This document shows, piece by piece, positions 31,705 to 39,528 of a stretch of DNA of 64,000 nt. The notes beneath the pieces are model-generated. The model ran no database searches and was not told the DNA's origin. It saw nothing but the letters and a program-made list of their open reading frames with translations. Position 1 is the first letter of the stretch, and every line of letters begins with the position of its first letter. The translations under genes were made by a program, and so were the position numbers. The stretch is taken from contig JAHHQP010000008.1 of assembly GCA_020026355.1 (NCBI GenBank), positions 3,521-67,520 of the forward strand, read 5' to 3'. The stretch is from Bacteroidales bacterium (GTDB lineage: Bacteria; Bacteroidota; Bacteroidia; Bacteroidales; UBA932).

Positions 31705-32043
31705 TTAAAGCTGGTCGAAATCGACATCCGAGAATTCCTTGTTTTCCGGATGCTCTGCATCCTTCAGGCAATTCTTCCTGATGTAGCCGATCACCTCTTC
31801 CAGCCCTTCGGTGAATTTCTCGAAATCTTCCTTGTAAAGGAAAATCTTGTGTTTGTCGTAAGCGAAATGTCCGTCGTTCCCGACTTTCCTCTTGCTTTCT
31901 GTAATTGTCAGATAATAGTCATTCCCCTTCGTCGCCTTGACGTCGAAGAAATAGGTACGCTTTCCAGCCCTGACCGGTTTGGAGAAAATATCTTCGCCTT
32001 GTCTTTCTTGGGCACCTGCTCCTTCGTAATCCTCACTGTACAT
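31705..32043 (-). CDS. PUR-alpha-like nucleic-acid-binding protein (DUF3276)
   Basis: 112 residues. Central region FSKPVRAGKRTYFFDVKATKGNDYYLTITESKRKVGNDGHFAYDKHKIFLYKEDFEKFTEGLEEVIGYI is a single PUR repeat, the beta-beta-beta-beta-alpha fold related to eukaryotic Pur-alpha. Bacterial members form dimers that bind RNA and single-stranded DNA. Short acidic N and C termini flank it. A promoter box TAACTTTG lies at 32078-32071. It is divergent from nusB; the general role in Bacteroidota is not settled. Confidence 0.85.
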   Translation of the reverse strand: MYSEDYEGAGAQERQGEDIFSKPVRAGKRTYFFDVKATKGNDYYLTITESKRKVGNDGHFAYDKHKIFLYKEDFEKFTEGLEEVIGYIRKNCLKDAEHPENKEFSDVDFDQL

Positions 32044-32070
32044 AGCGTTTATTTTTTAAGTAAATCTTCA

Positions 32071-32108
32071 CAAAGTTAGGGATTTTTCTGAAAATGCGTG
32101 TATCTTTG
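32071..32108. promoter_or_regulatory. Divergent promoters, PUR gene and nusB operon
   Basis: Minus-strand TAACTTTG (32078-32071) for the PUR gene, leader about 23-28 nt; plus-strand TATCTTTG (32101-32108) for nusB. The second box rules out a start at 32094 for nusB. Confidence 0.6.
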
Positions 32109-32129
32109 TATAAAATTTTCAGAATAGTT

Positions 32130-33089
32130 ATGCTAAATCGTAGAATCTTAAGGATAAAGGCTTTTAAAGTGCTGTATAGCAATATGTTGGCTGGAAACAG
32201 CTCACTTGTTGAAGCCCAGGTCCAGCTGGAACAGTCCTGTGAGGCGGTCAGGGATCTGTACATCTATATGATGGGAATCATTTCTCCGTTGACCAGACTG
32301 GCCCGTGAAAGAATCGAAATCGCCAAGACGAAGTTCAATCCGACGGAGGAAGAAAAACACCCGAACATGAAGTTCGCGGACAATGCCTTGGCCAGAATCA
32401 TGGATGAAGATCCGGATTTCCAGAAACTCTTCGAAAAGAAGAAATTCTCCTGGGAACAGTATGACCTTTTCTTGAAGAAGGTGCTGAACTCCGTCTTCAC
32501 CAGGAAATACTATGTGGATTACATGGCTGCTCCGGAGTCTTCTCTCAAGGCGGACTGCAGATTGTTCGTGAAGATCTTCGAAGAGGAATTCGTGGACAGC
32601 GAGGAGCTGGCGCAGATTCTCGAGGATATGTCTATCTGGTGGAACGATGACCTCGCCTACGCCTTGACCTGGTGCTGCCACAGCGTGGAAGCCATCGGCA
32701 AAGGTGCTCGCTGGGAACTTCCTGCACTTTATCAGAGCGACATGAAGAGCGGGCTGGACGTCGAGAGCGACAAACTGTTCGTGACTCGCCTGCTTCAGGC
32801 TGCCTACACCAAGTATCCTGAGCTTTCCGCGCTCGTCTATGAAAATGTCGAGGGTTGGGACAAGGACCGGCTATTCCTGCCGGATGTCGCGCTCATCGTC
32901 ATGGGACTGGCTGAGGCTGAGGCTTTCCCGACTATTCCGCTGAAGGTTTCCATCAATGAATATGTCGAGATTTCCAAATATTATGGCACGCAGAAGAGCC
33001 GTTCTTTCGTGAACGGTCTGCTGGATAAGCTCATGCAGCGGCTTGAGGCTGATGGCAAGATCCGCAAGGAAGGCAAGGGCTTGCTCTAA
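32130..33089 (+). CDS. nusB: Transcription antitermination factor NusB, Bacteroidota long form
   Basis: 319 residues. NusB binds boxA RNA with S10 in rRNA antitermination. The start MLNRRILRIKAFKVLYSN at ATG 32130 is the conserved Bacteroidota N terminus. The NusB fold is recognisable near the C terminus: DVALIVMGLAEAEAFPTIPLKVSINEYVEISKYYGTQKSRSFVNGLLDKLM. About 180 residues of helical sequence are inserted after the first helix, which is normal for this phylum but absent from the 140-residue E. coli protein. It is the first gene of the nusB-yajC-ybbR-coaE-DUF5606-rimO group. Confidence 0.9.
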   Translation: MLNRRILRIKAFKVLYSNMLAGNSSLVEAQVQLEQSCEAVRDLYIYMMGIISPLTRLARERIEIAKTKFNPTEEEKHPNMKFADNALARIMDEDPDFQKLFEKKKFSWEQYDLFLKKVLNSVFTRKYYVDYMAAPESSLKADCRLFVKIFEEEFVDSEELAQILEDMSIWWNDDLAYALTWCCHSVEAIGKGARWELPALYQSDMKSGLDVESDKLFVTRLLQAAYTKYPELSALVYENVEGWDKDRLFLPDVALIVMGLAEAEAFPTIPLKVSINEYVEISKYYGTQKSRSFVNGLLDKLMQRLEADGKIRKEGKGLL

Positions 33090-33147
33090 GATTTGGAAAA
33101 GGACGGATAATTTTATATTTTAGTGAAATTTTAAAACGAAAACGATT

Positions 33148-33573
33148 ATGAATACATTTATTTTGATGGCTCAGGCAGATGCTGCAACCCAGGGAACCGG
33201 GACGGAAATGGCTCTGATTTCCGATAATGCCATGACGACTACGACAACGGAACTCGCAGCCGGTCCTCAGCCGGCAGCACAGCCTGCTGCACAGCCGGTA
33301 GGTGGTGGCTGGTCCATGTGGGTCATGCTGATCCTGATCTTCGTGGTGATGTGGTTCTTCATGATCCGCCCGCAGCGCAAGCAGCAGAAAGAACTCCAGA
33401 AGTTCCGTGACGGCCTCAAGAAAGGAGATAAGGTCGTGACTTACGGCGGTATCTACGGCACGGTCGCAGAGATCGACGACAAGACAGTCCTCATGAAGGT
33501 GGACGGCGACACGAAACTCAGAGTTGACAAGAATTCATTGGTCAAGGATTATTCTGCAGTCGTGCAGCAGTAA
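33148..33573 (+). CDS. yajC: Preprotein translocase subunit YajC
   Basis: 141 residues. An unusually long N-terminal stretch of about 50 residues rich in Ala, Gln and Thr (QPAAQPAAQP) precedes a single TM segment (56-73, SMWVMLILIFVVMWFFMI) and the family motif RPQRKQQKEL. The remainder (GDKVVTYGGIYGTVAEIDDKTVLMKV) is the typical YajC beta domain. It associates with SecDF. The N-terminal extension is low complexity and probably periplasmic. Confidence 0.92.
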   Translation: MNTFILMAQADAATQGTGTEMALISDNAMTTTTTELAAGPQPAAQPAAQPVGGGWSMWVMLILIFVVMWFFMIRPQRKQQKELQKFRDGLKKGDKVVTYGGIYGTVAEIDDKTVLMKVDGDTKLRVDKNSLVKDYSAVVQQ

Positions 33574-33582
33574 TTTCCGGAA

Positions 33583-34560
33583 ATGAGAGACTGGTATCAT
33601 AAGATACGCACGAAATTGGATATCAATGGGAGAGATTGGGGAGCTTTTCTGCTATCTCTCCTGTTGGCTTTTACCGTGTGGCTGATCCATAATCTCTCAT
33701 TGACCTACAGTACTTATCTCAGCGTGCCGGTCATTGCCCGTTGCGAGATCATAGGACATGCCGACAGGTCCACTGAACCGGCTCGGGTCGTGGCGAGATG
33801 CCGTACGACAGGCTATGAGGCACTTCTGCACAAGCTGTTCGAATCGCGGCAGCCGAAGACGATCGTTTTCGATGAGGACGATCTCCGGCAGAAGGGGGGA
33901 GAGATCTATTATCTTTCCAGGGATCGGATGTCCGATTATGCCAATGCCATCTACGGCGAGCAGACGAAGATCGAGTTCTTCATGACCGATACGCTTTTCT
34001 TCCGTTTCCCGTCGGAGACCTACAAGAAGGTGCCGGTCATTCCGGTCAGTACGCTGAACATGAGTTCTCAGTACATTCCTCTGGGCAAGATCAAGCTGGA
34101 ACCGGATTCCGTTCTCATCTACGGCAGTCCGAATCATCTGGAGAATGTCGGAAGGGTGTACACGGAACATATCGAGCTGGCTAACATCTCATCCAGCGTG
34201 CAGGGGTTGGCGAACATCGAGCAGATCGAAGGGATCCGGATGTCGCAGACCGTCGTGCATTTCTATATGGATGTGACGCGTTTCGTGGAAATCAGCGCCA
34301 AGGTGAAGGTCGAGACCCGGAATGTGCCGCTGGATCAGAAACTGGTCAGCAATCCGGCTTATGTCGATGTCCGTTTCGTCTGCACCTTTCCGCCGATGTC
34401 GGAACCACAGGACAGCGTCAGCCTGTATGTGGATTATGTAGATGATTTTCTGGCTTCCCGGGACGGCAGGTGCGCCGTGCATGCTTCCAGGCTTCCGGCA
34501 GGAGTCATCAAGGTTCTCATCAATGATCCGGTCGTGACATGCACTTCCTATCAGAAATAA
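33583..34560 (+). CDS. YbbR/CdaR-like domain protein
   Basis: 325 residues. One TM helix near residues 19-37 (WGAFLLSLLLAFTVWLIHNLS), then an extracytoplasmic part with YbbR-type beta repeats (VPVIPVSTLNMSSQYIPLGKIKLEPDSVLIYGSP). Firmicute CdaR proteins regulate cyclic-di-AMP synthase; Bacteroidota members are distant and sit constantly between yajC and coaE, with no adjacent cyclase here. Function unproven. It overlaps the coaE start by 22 bases. Confidence 0.8.
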   Translation: MRDWYHKIRTKLDINGRDWGAFLLSLLLAFTVWLIHNLSLTYSTYLSVPVIARCEIIGHADRSTEPARVVARCRTTGYEALLHKLFESRQPKTIVFDEDDLRQKGGEIYYLSRDRMSDYANAIYGEQTKIEFFMTDTLFFRFPSETYKKVPVIPVSTLNMSSQYIPLGKIKLEPDSVLIYGSPNHLENVGRVYTEHIELANISSSVQGLANIEQIEGIRMSQTVVHFYMDVTRFVEISAKVKVETRNVPLDQKLVSNPAYVDVRFVCTFPPMSEPQDSVSLYVDYVDDFLASRDGRCAVHASRLPAGVIKVLINDPVVTCTSYQK

Positions 34561-35195
34561 AGATCATTCTGCTGTGCGGAGGGATCGGCAGCGGTAAATC
34601 CACGGCAGCGGCTATGTTGTGGTCTTCCGGAATTCCGGTCTATGATGCGGATTCGAAGGCGAAAGCACTTTATGACCAGGACAACGGCCTGGTCGAAGCA
34701 TTGGAGCGACGTCTCGGGACAAGGCTCCGGAATGAGGACGGGAAGTTCGACAAGTCATCGCTTGCGGCCCGTCTGTTCAGGGCAGAGGGAACGGCGGATA
34801 TCGCTGCGACGGAAGCTTTGCTCTTTCCTTGTCTGATGGAGGATTTCCGTCATTTCATCAGTGAGGAGGCGGAAAAGTCCGCCGGAAAACTCAGATACGT
34901 CGCGATGGAGTCGGCGACGGTATTGGAGAAGGCATATTTCAAGGACTTCGGCGATTACAGGATTGTGGTCGATGCTCCTTATGAACTCCGTCTCTTACGT
35001 GCATGCCGCAGGGACGGTGCTTCTCGTCAGTCGGTCGAGGCCAGGATGGCTCAGCAGCCGCTGATGAACAGGATTTCGGCGGGAGAGCCGGTATCAGGCT
35101 TGGATGCGGTCATCCTGAACGACTCTACTGAAGCTGAACTGGCCAAGAGGCTGGAGTCGGCTTTGCACCAGTTGGGAATCATAACAGAAAAATGA
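34539..35195 (+). CDS. coaE: Dephospho-CoA kinase
   Basis: 218 residues. Last step of coenzyme A synthesis, phosphorylating the 3'-hydroxyl of dephospho-CoA. P-loop GGIGSGKST near residues 14-22, DADSKAKALY for substrate binding, and the lid region RIVVDAPYELRLLRACRRDGASRQSVEARMAQQ. Its ATG lies inside the end of the ybbR-like gene in another frame, implying coupling. The second P-loop position normally Leu-Thr-Gly is LCGG, an ordinary variant. Confidence 0.92.
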   Translation: MHFLSEIKIILLCGGIGSGKSTAAAMLWSSGIPVYDADSKAKALYDQDNGLVEALERRLGTRLRNEDGKFDKSSLAARLFRAEGTADIAATEALLFPCLMEDFRHFISEEAEKSAGKLRYVAMESATVLEKAYFKDFGDYRIVVDAPYELRLLRACRRDGASRQSVEARMAQQPLMNRISAGEPVSGLDAVILNDSTEAELAKRLESALHQLGIITEK

Positions 35196-35213
35196 CAATA
35201 AAATAAAAATATC

Positions 35214-35645
35214 ATGAAAACAGATTTGAGCAGAATTCTCGCAATTTCAGGCCAGAGCGGCTTGTTCCAGTATGTTTCACAGTCCCGTAACGGCATTATC
35301 GCAGAGTCGCTGGTCACCGGCAAGAGAACCGGTTTCGGTATCAGCAGCAAGATGACGACCTTGGCTGATATTTCCATCTACACGGAGGATGATGAGAAGA
35401 AACTCCAGGAGGTCTTCGAAGGAATGCACGCCGTGCTCGGTGAAGAAGATGCTCCTTCATCAAAGTCAGCTCCAGAAGAACTCAAGGCATTCTTCGAGAA
35501 AGCGCTTCCATCCTATGATCATGACCGTTTCTATGTGTCTCATATGAAGAAGGTCGTAGAATGGTACAATTGTCTCAAGAACCATGCTTCCCTGGATTTC
35601 GTGAATCCGGAAGAGGAGAATGCCTCAGAAGAAGCAGCTGAATAA
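35214..35645 (+). CDS. DUF5606 family protein
   Basis: 143 residues. N-terminal MKTDLSRILAISGQSGLFQYVSQSRNGIIAESLVTGKRTGFGISSKMTTLADISIYTE is the conserved DUF5606 block, a small SH3-like beta domain; a helical segment and acidic tail (EEENASEEAAE) follow. Function unknown; it occurs throughout Bacteroidota next to coaE. The rimO start codon directly follows its TAA. Confidence 0.85.
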   Translation: MKTDLSRILAISGQSGLFQYVSQSRNGIIAESLVTGKRTGFGISSKMTTLADISIYTEDDEKKLQEVFEGMHAVLGEEDAPSSKSAPEELKAFFEKALPSYDHDRFYVSHMKKVVEWYNCLKNHASLDFVNPEEENASEEAAE

Positions 35646-37004
35646 ATGACCGGTTCCATGACGATGAAGGAGAAGATGACAGGAAATCCGGAGACGTTGC
35701 AGGTCATCACGATGGGCTGCTCGAAGAATAAGGTGGATACAGAGCACATTCTGGCTCAGTTGGAAGGACGGTACGAAATCCTGCCTGAAGACTGGGCCGG
35801 TAAGGTGGACAATCTTCTGATCAACACGTGCGGTTTCATCGGTGATGCGAAGGAAGAGTCGATCCAGGCCATTCTTGCGCAGGTGGCCCGGAAATCGGAA
35901 GGGGAAGTCGGGAAGATCCTGGTCTTCGGCTGTCTTTCTCAACGCTATATGTCCGACCTGCCAGGGCTTATTCCGGAAGTGGATGCCTGGTATGGTGCCC
36001 GTGACTTCAATCCGCTGCTGCGCGCGCTCGGTGTGAAAGACCGCAGCATCACGGCTTCCCAGCGCCGTCTGAGTACTCCGTCTCATTATGCTTATCTGAA
36101 GATTTCAGAGGGCTGTGACCGGAGGTGCTCCTACTGTGCCATTCCTTATATCCGCGGAGCGCACAGGAGCGTGCCGATCGAGGAACTGGTGGCGGAAGCG
36201 GAGGCTCTGGCTGCAAAGGGAGTCAAGGAACTCATCGTCATTGCCCAGGATACGACCTTCTATGGACTGGACCTCTACCGCCGCCGTGCGCTGGCAGAGC
36301 TTCTCCAGAAACTTTCCGAGGTCGAGGGCATCGAATGGATCCGTATCCATTACTCCTATCCTGCAGATTTTCCGGAGGATGTGCTGGACCAGATGGCCCA
36401 CAATCCAAAAGTCTGCAAGTATATGGACATTCCGCTCCAGCACATCGCTGATGTCGTGCTGGACAATATGCACCGCCATGTCAATGGGGCGTGGACCCGT
36501 GAACTGATCCGCAAGATGCGTGAGAAAGTGCCGGGTGTCGCGATCCGTACGACCATGATCGTCGGCCATCCGGGAGAGGGTGAAGAGGAATTCCAGGAAT
36601 TGCTGGACTTCGTGAAGGAAGCCCGCTTCGAAAGGTTAGGTGCCTTCACCTATTCTGAAGAAGAAGGAACCTGGGGAGCCAAGCACCTCGAAGACAATGT
36701 TCCGCAGGAGGTCAAGAACGACCGTCTGGATCGCTTGATGACGCTCCAGGGCCAGATTTCGCTGGAATGCAACCTGGCCAGGGTCGGTTCGGAAATCCGG
36801 GTGATCGTCGATGATTTCTCTGACGGCGTCTTTGTCTGCAGAAGCGAATTCGACAGTCCGGAAGTGGATGGCGAGGTTCTTGTAAGATATGAACCTGAAT
36901 TGTTCTGTAATGCGGATCCTTATTCCTTTGTCGGCGATTTCCTGAAAGTGAGAGTTACCGGTGCGGATGAATACGACCTCATTGCGGAAGTCATTGAAAT
37001 CTGA
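35646..37004 (+). CDS. rimO: Ribosomal protein S12 methylthiotransferase RimO
   Basis: 452 residues. Radical SAM enzyme adding a methylthio group to the beta carbon of an Asp in ribosomal protein S12. UPF0004 N-terminal domain with MGCSKNKVD and NTCGFIGDAKEESI cysteines for the auxiliary cluster; radical SAM motif CDRRCSYC (Cys157, Cys161, Cys164); C-terminal TRAM domain (GSEIRVIVDDFSDGVFVCRSEFDSPEVDGEV). RimO is favoured over MiaB by CAIPYIRGAHRS and the TRAM end. Starts at 35658 or 35664 are possible and would trim a few residues. Confidence 0.93.
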   Translation: MTGSMTMKEKMTGNPETLQVITMGCSKNKVDTEHILAQLEGRYEILPEDWAGKVDNLLINTCGFIGDAKEESIQAILAQVARKSEGEVGKILVFGCLSQRYMSDLPGLIPEVDAWYGARDFNPLLRALGVKDRSITASQRRLSTPSHYAYLKISEGCDRRCSYCAIPYIRGAHRSVPIEELVAEAEALAAKGVKELIVIAQDTTFYGLDLYRRRALAELLQKLSEVEGIEWIRIHYSYPADFPEDVLDQMAHNPKVCKYMDIPLQHIADVVLDNMHRHVNGAWTRELIRKMREKVPGVAIRTTMIVGHPGEGEEEFQELLDFVKEARFERLGAFTYSEEEGTWGAKHLEDNVPQEVKNDRLDRLMTLQGQISLECNLARVGSEIRVIVDDFSDGVFVCRSEFDSPEVDGEVLVRYEPELFCNADPYSFVGDFLKVRVTGADEYDLIAEVIEI

Positions 37005-37867
37005 TGGATATGAAAAAGATATGCTTACCTCTGATCATTGCGGCTGCCCTGGCTTCCGTCCTTTCGTGCGGCCCGTCTTCCTATATGCTGGCAGTGGATA
37101 TGCGAAAGGCCTCAGATAGCGGCCTGGACCTCTTGGGTAAGGATGTCGCGGTGATGTATCTTGACCGGGGGGATACGACAACCTTGAATTCCCGGTTCAC
37201 GAAAGCCTTTGCGGAAGGACTCTCTCTTTCCGTATCGGATGCGAATAACGGATCTGAAAATGTCTTCGTCTACCGGCTTCCGTACGAGGAGGGGACAGAT
37301 TATGCTTGCAAGGATAGTCTGGTCTCTCTGCTCATGACGGTGAATTCCGATGCGATCTTCCTGCTGGATCCGGTTGAGTTGCCGTTGGCCGTCTGCCGGG
37401 GGCGTTCCGGGGCCTGTCGGGTCTCGCTCCATGTCTATGATGCGATGAACCGTCGGGACCAGGTCTTCCTGTTTTCTTCTACTGCCCAGCTCAATGATGG
37501 GGTGAGCGGCAGTGATGTCCGGAGAAAGGCGCTCAAGGCCGGAAGAGATTTCGCGGCGAACTTTCATCCGAATTGGGAACGGGAGCATTTCACCATTCTC
37601 TATTACGAGCAGAATGAATGGATTGAGGCCGCGAACTGTGCGGACCGCCTTGATTGGCAGGAAGCCATGAAACATTGGCTCAAGTGTCTGGATACCAGGA
37701 ATCTTCTACGTCGTTCTTCAGCTGCGTACAATATGGCGACCGCCTGTTTCATGCTCGGCGATTTCGATCTGGCCCTCGAATGGCTGGATTCCTCTGACAA
37801 GGATTGCAAGCTTTCGATCAGCGATCCGCTTCGCCAGCGGATCCGGAAAGCCCTGCAGACCCGTTAG
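37004..37867 (+). CDS. Lipoprotein with C-terminal TPR-like repeats (DUF6340-like)
   Basis: 287 residues. Lipoprotein signal peptide ending at Cys22 (ALASVLSC). The body (KDVAVMYLDRGDTTTLNSRFTKAFAEGL... and DAIFLLDPVEL) resembles a family annotated as DUF6340 in Bacteroidales; the C-terminal 90 residues (EAMKHWLKCLDTRNLLRRSSAAYNMATACFMLGDFDLALEWLDSS) form two TPR-like helix pairs. No enzymatic motif. Its ATG overlaps the rimO stop by one base (TGATG), so it is the last gene of the nusB operon. Family name is a moderate-confidence recollection. Confidence 0.65.
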   Translation: MDMKKICLPLIIAAALASVLSCGPSSYMLAVDMRKASDSGLDLLGKDVAVMYLDRGDTTTLNSRFTKAFAEGLSLSVSDANNGSENVFVYRLPYEEGTDYACKDSLVSLLMTVNSDAIFLLDPVELPLAVCRGRSGACRVSLHVYDAMNRRDQVFLFSSTAQLNDGVSGSDVRRKALKAGRDFAANFHPNWEREHFTILYYEQNEWIEAANCADRLDWQEAMKHWLKCLDTRNLLRRSSAAYNMATACFMLGDFDLALEWLDSSDKDCKLSISDPLRQRIRKALQTR

Positions 37868-37880
37868 ACCTGTCTGCAGG
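37852..37880. terminator. Inverted repeat between convergent genes
   Basis: CCTGCAGAC (37852-37860) and GTCTGCAGG (37872-37880) enclose the stop codon of the lipoprotein gene. There is no T-run on either strand, so its role as a terminator is uncertain. Confidence 0.4.
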
Positions 37881-37885
37881 ATTCG

Positions 37886-39127
37886 TCAGTCCTGCTTCCC
37901 TTCTGCAAAGAGGCGGATGATGTTCAGGATGACTTTGCTGGCCTTCTCCATGCTCTCGTAAGGAATGTATTCCATCTTTCCATGGAAATTATGCCCGCCT
38001 GCAAAGATGTTCGGGCAGGGAAGTCCCATGTAGGACAGGTTCGCTCCGTCCGTCCCGCCACGGATCGGCTGGACCAGCGGGATAATTCCTTCCATTTCCA
38101 TTGCCTTCATGGCCATCTTGACAATGTGCAGATGTGGCTCGACCATCTTCTTCATGTTATAGTACTGGTCATTCAGGTCCAGTTCGATGGTTCCCTTGCC
38201 GTATTTTCTGTTGATATCCTCGGCTGCGTTCTGCATCAGCCGCTTTTTCTCTTCGAATTTCTGCAGGTCATGATCACGGATGATATAGGACATTTCAGCT
38301 TTTTCCACGGTGCCGCTGAAATCCGTCAGGTGGAAGAAACCTTCGTAGCCTGAAGTATATTCCGGCCGTTCTCTTTCCGGCAGGAACTGCTGGAATTCCA
38401 TACCGATGAGGAGGGCGTTCTTCATCTTTCCCTTGGCCTCTCCCGGATGGATGTTCTGTCCCTGAATATGAATCTCTGCTCCTGCGGCGTTGAAATTCTC
38501 GTATTCCAGCTCGCCGATCCGTCCACCGTCCATGGTATAGGCATAGTCCGCTCCGAATTTCCTGACATCGAAGCAGATGACTCCTCTTCCGATCTCTTCG
38601 TCAGGCGTGAAGCCGATGCAGATCTTGCCGTGCGGGATTTCAGGATGTTCGCAGAGGTATTGTACGGCGTGCATGATTTCAGCGATTCCTGCCTTGTCGT
38701 CCGCTCCCAGAAGCGTCGTTCCGTCAGTCGTGATGAGGGTCTGTCCCCGGTAGGCCGTCAGTTCCGGAAAATCTTCCGGTCTGAGCTGCAGTCCTTCCAC
38801 TCCTTTCAGGTCAATGGGGCCTCCGTCGTAGTCCGGTATGATCTGAGGTCGGACTCCGGAACCGGAAGCGTCGGGCGAAGTGTCCGCATGCGCGATGAAG
38901 CCGATGGACGGTACCTTTCCCGCTCCTTCATTCAGGTTCGAGGGCAGGCTTCCCATCACATATCCGTAAGGGTCAATGGTAGCATCAATGCCCATTTCCT
39001 GCAGCTCCTGACAAAGCAGTCGAAGCAGGTCCAGCTCTTTTGCAGAGCTGGGTCGAGACCCGGAATCCGGGTCGGACTGAGTGTCGATGGAGACATATCT
39101 CAGAAATCTGTCGATCAATTTTTCCAT
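37886..39127 (-). CDS. pepT: Peptidase T (tripeptide aminopeptidase)
   Basis: 413 residues, M20 zinc peptidase, cytoplasmic. Metal and catalytic motifs: IAHADTSPDASG, TTLLGADDKAG, FTPDEEIGRG, YTMDGG and the dimer-domain region ending PIRGGTDGANLSYMGLPCPNIFAGGHNFHG. Normal length. ATG 39127 is chosen because a -7 box TATATTTG (39140-39133) ends 5 nt upstream of it, whereas an in-frame start 54 bases further up would lie across the rnpB terminator. Confidence 0.92.
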   Translation of the reverse strand: MEKLIDRFLRYVSIDTQSDPDSGSRPSSAKELDLLRLLCQELQEMGIDATIDPYGYVMGSLPSNLNEGAGKVPSIGFIAHADTSPDASGSGVRPQIIPDYDGGPIDLKGVEGLQLRPEDFPELTAYRGQTLITTDGTTLLGADDKAGIAEIMHAVQYLCEHPEIPHGKICIGFTPDEEIGRGVICFDVRKFGADYAYTMDGGRIGELEYENFNAAGAEIHIQGQNIHPGEAKGKMKNALLIGMEFQQFLPERERPEYTSGYEGFFHLTDFSGTVEKAEMSYIIRDHDLQKFEEKKRLMQNAAEDINRKYGKGTIELDLNDQYYNMKKMVEPHLHIVKMAMKAMEMEGIIPLVQPIRGGTDGANLSYMGLPCPNIFAGGHNFHGKMEYIPYESMEKASKVILNIIRLFAEGKQD

Positions 39128-39132
39128 AACTG

Positions 39133-39140
39133 CAAATATA
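39133..39140 (-). promoter_or_regulatory. -7 promoter element (TATATTTG) for pepT, leaderless spacing
   Basis: The G of the box is 5 nt from the pepT ATG, so the transcript should start at the start codon. The element immediately follows the rnpB terminator, whose hairpin occupies the place of the -33 region. Confidence 0.6.
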
Positions 39141-39142
39141 AG

Positions 39143-39177
39143 AAAAAAGACAGGGAAACGATCTGTTCCCCTGTCTT
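39143..39177 (-). terminator. rnpB terminator
   Basis: On the minus strand AAGACAGGGGAAC pairs with GTTTCCCTGTCTT around a 5-nt loop, followed by six T residues, directly after the 3' end of RNase P RNA. Confidence 0.85.
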
Positions 39178-39507
39178 GCAATGAAGGTAAAGCCGTAAGC
39201 CGGTTTCTGTTTTTGAATCTGTCATTTATCTACGCAACCTACCCCCTGACATCGGACGGGCAGTCCTCATCTGTCAGTATATTTGGTCTTGCAGGCCCTG
39301 GTGCCGTACCCGGCAGATGTCGCCACCCGCCGTCGTGAGCTCTTGCCTCGCGTTTTCACCCTTGCCCTTTCGGGCGGTTTTTCTCTGCTACGGCCGACAT
39401 GAGATCACTCCCATCTGTGCTTTCCACAGCAAGGTGCCCTTTCCTGTCCGGACTTTCCTCTGGATTCTCCAGCGACAGATCGCCTTACCTTATCTTTTTC
39501 GGTTCTG
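39178..39507 (-). ncRNA. rnpB: RNase P RNA
   Basis: Minus strand. The 5' domain carries the near-universal AGAGGAAAGTCCGGAC (39469-39454). Internal parts include AAACCGCCCGAAAGGGCAAG, GGTGAAAACGCGAGG, a GACGGCGGGTGGCGACATC stretch and CCGGGTACGGCACC. The 3' end has ACAGAAACCGGCTTACG, the conserved CR-V partner and tRNA-CCA interaction region. A -7 box TATCTTTG at 39521-39514 places the 5' end near 39507, and the terminator lies at 39177-39143. This is the catalytic RNA that matures tRNA 5' ends. Ends are estimates to within about 10 nt. Confidence 0.95.
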
Positions 39508-39513
39508 CGGGCG

Positions 39514-39521
39514 CAAAGATA
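39514..39521 (-). promoter_or_regulatory. -7 promoter element (TATCTTTG) for rnpB
   Basis: Matches TAnnTTTG and lies just upstream of the predicted rnpB 5' end, a few bases after the stop of the oxidoreductase gene on the same strand. Confidence 0.6.
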
Positions 39522-39528
39522 AGAAAAA

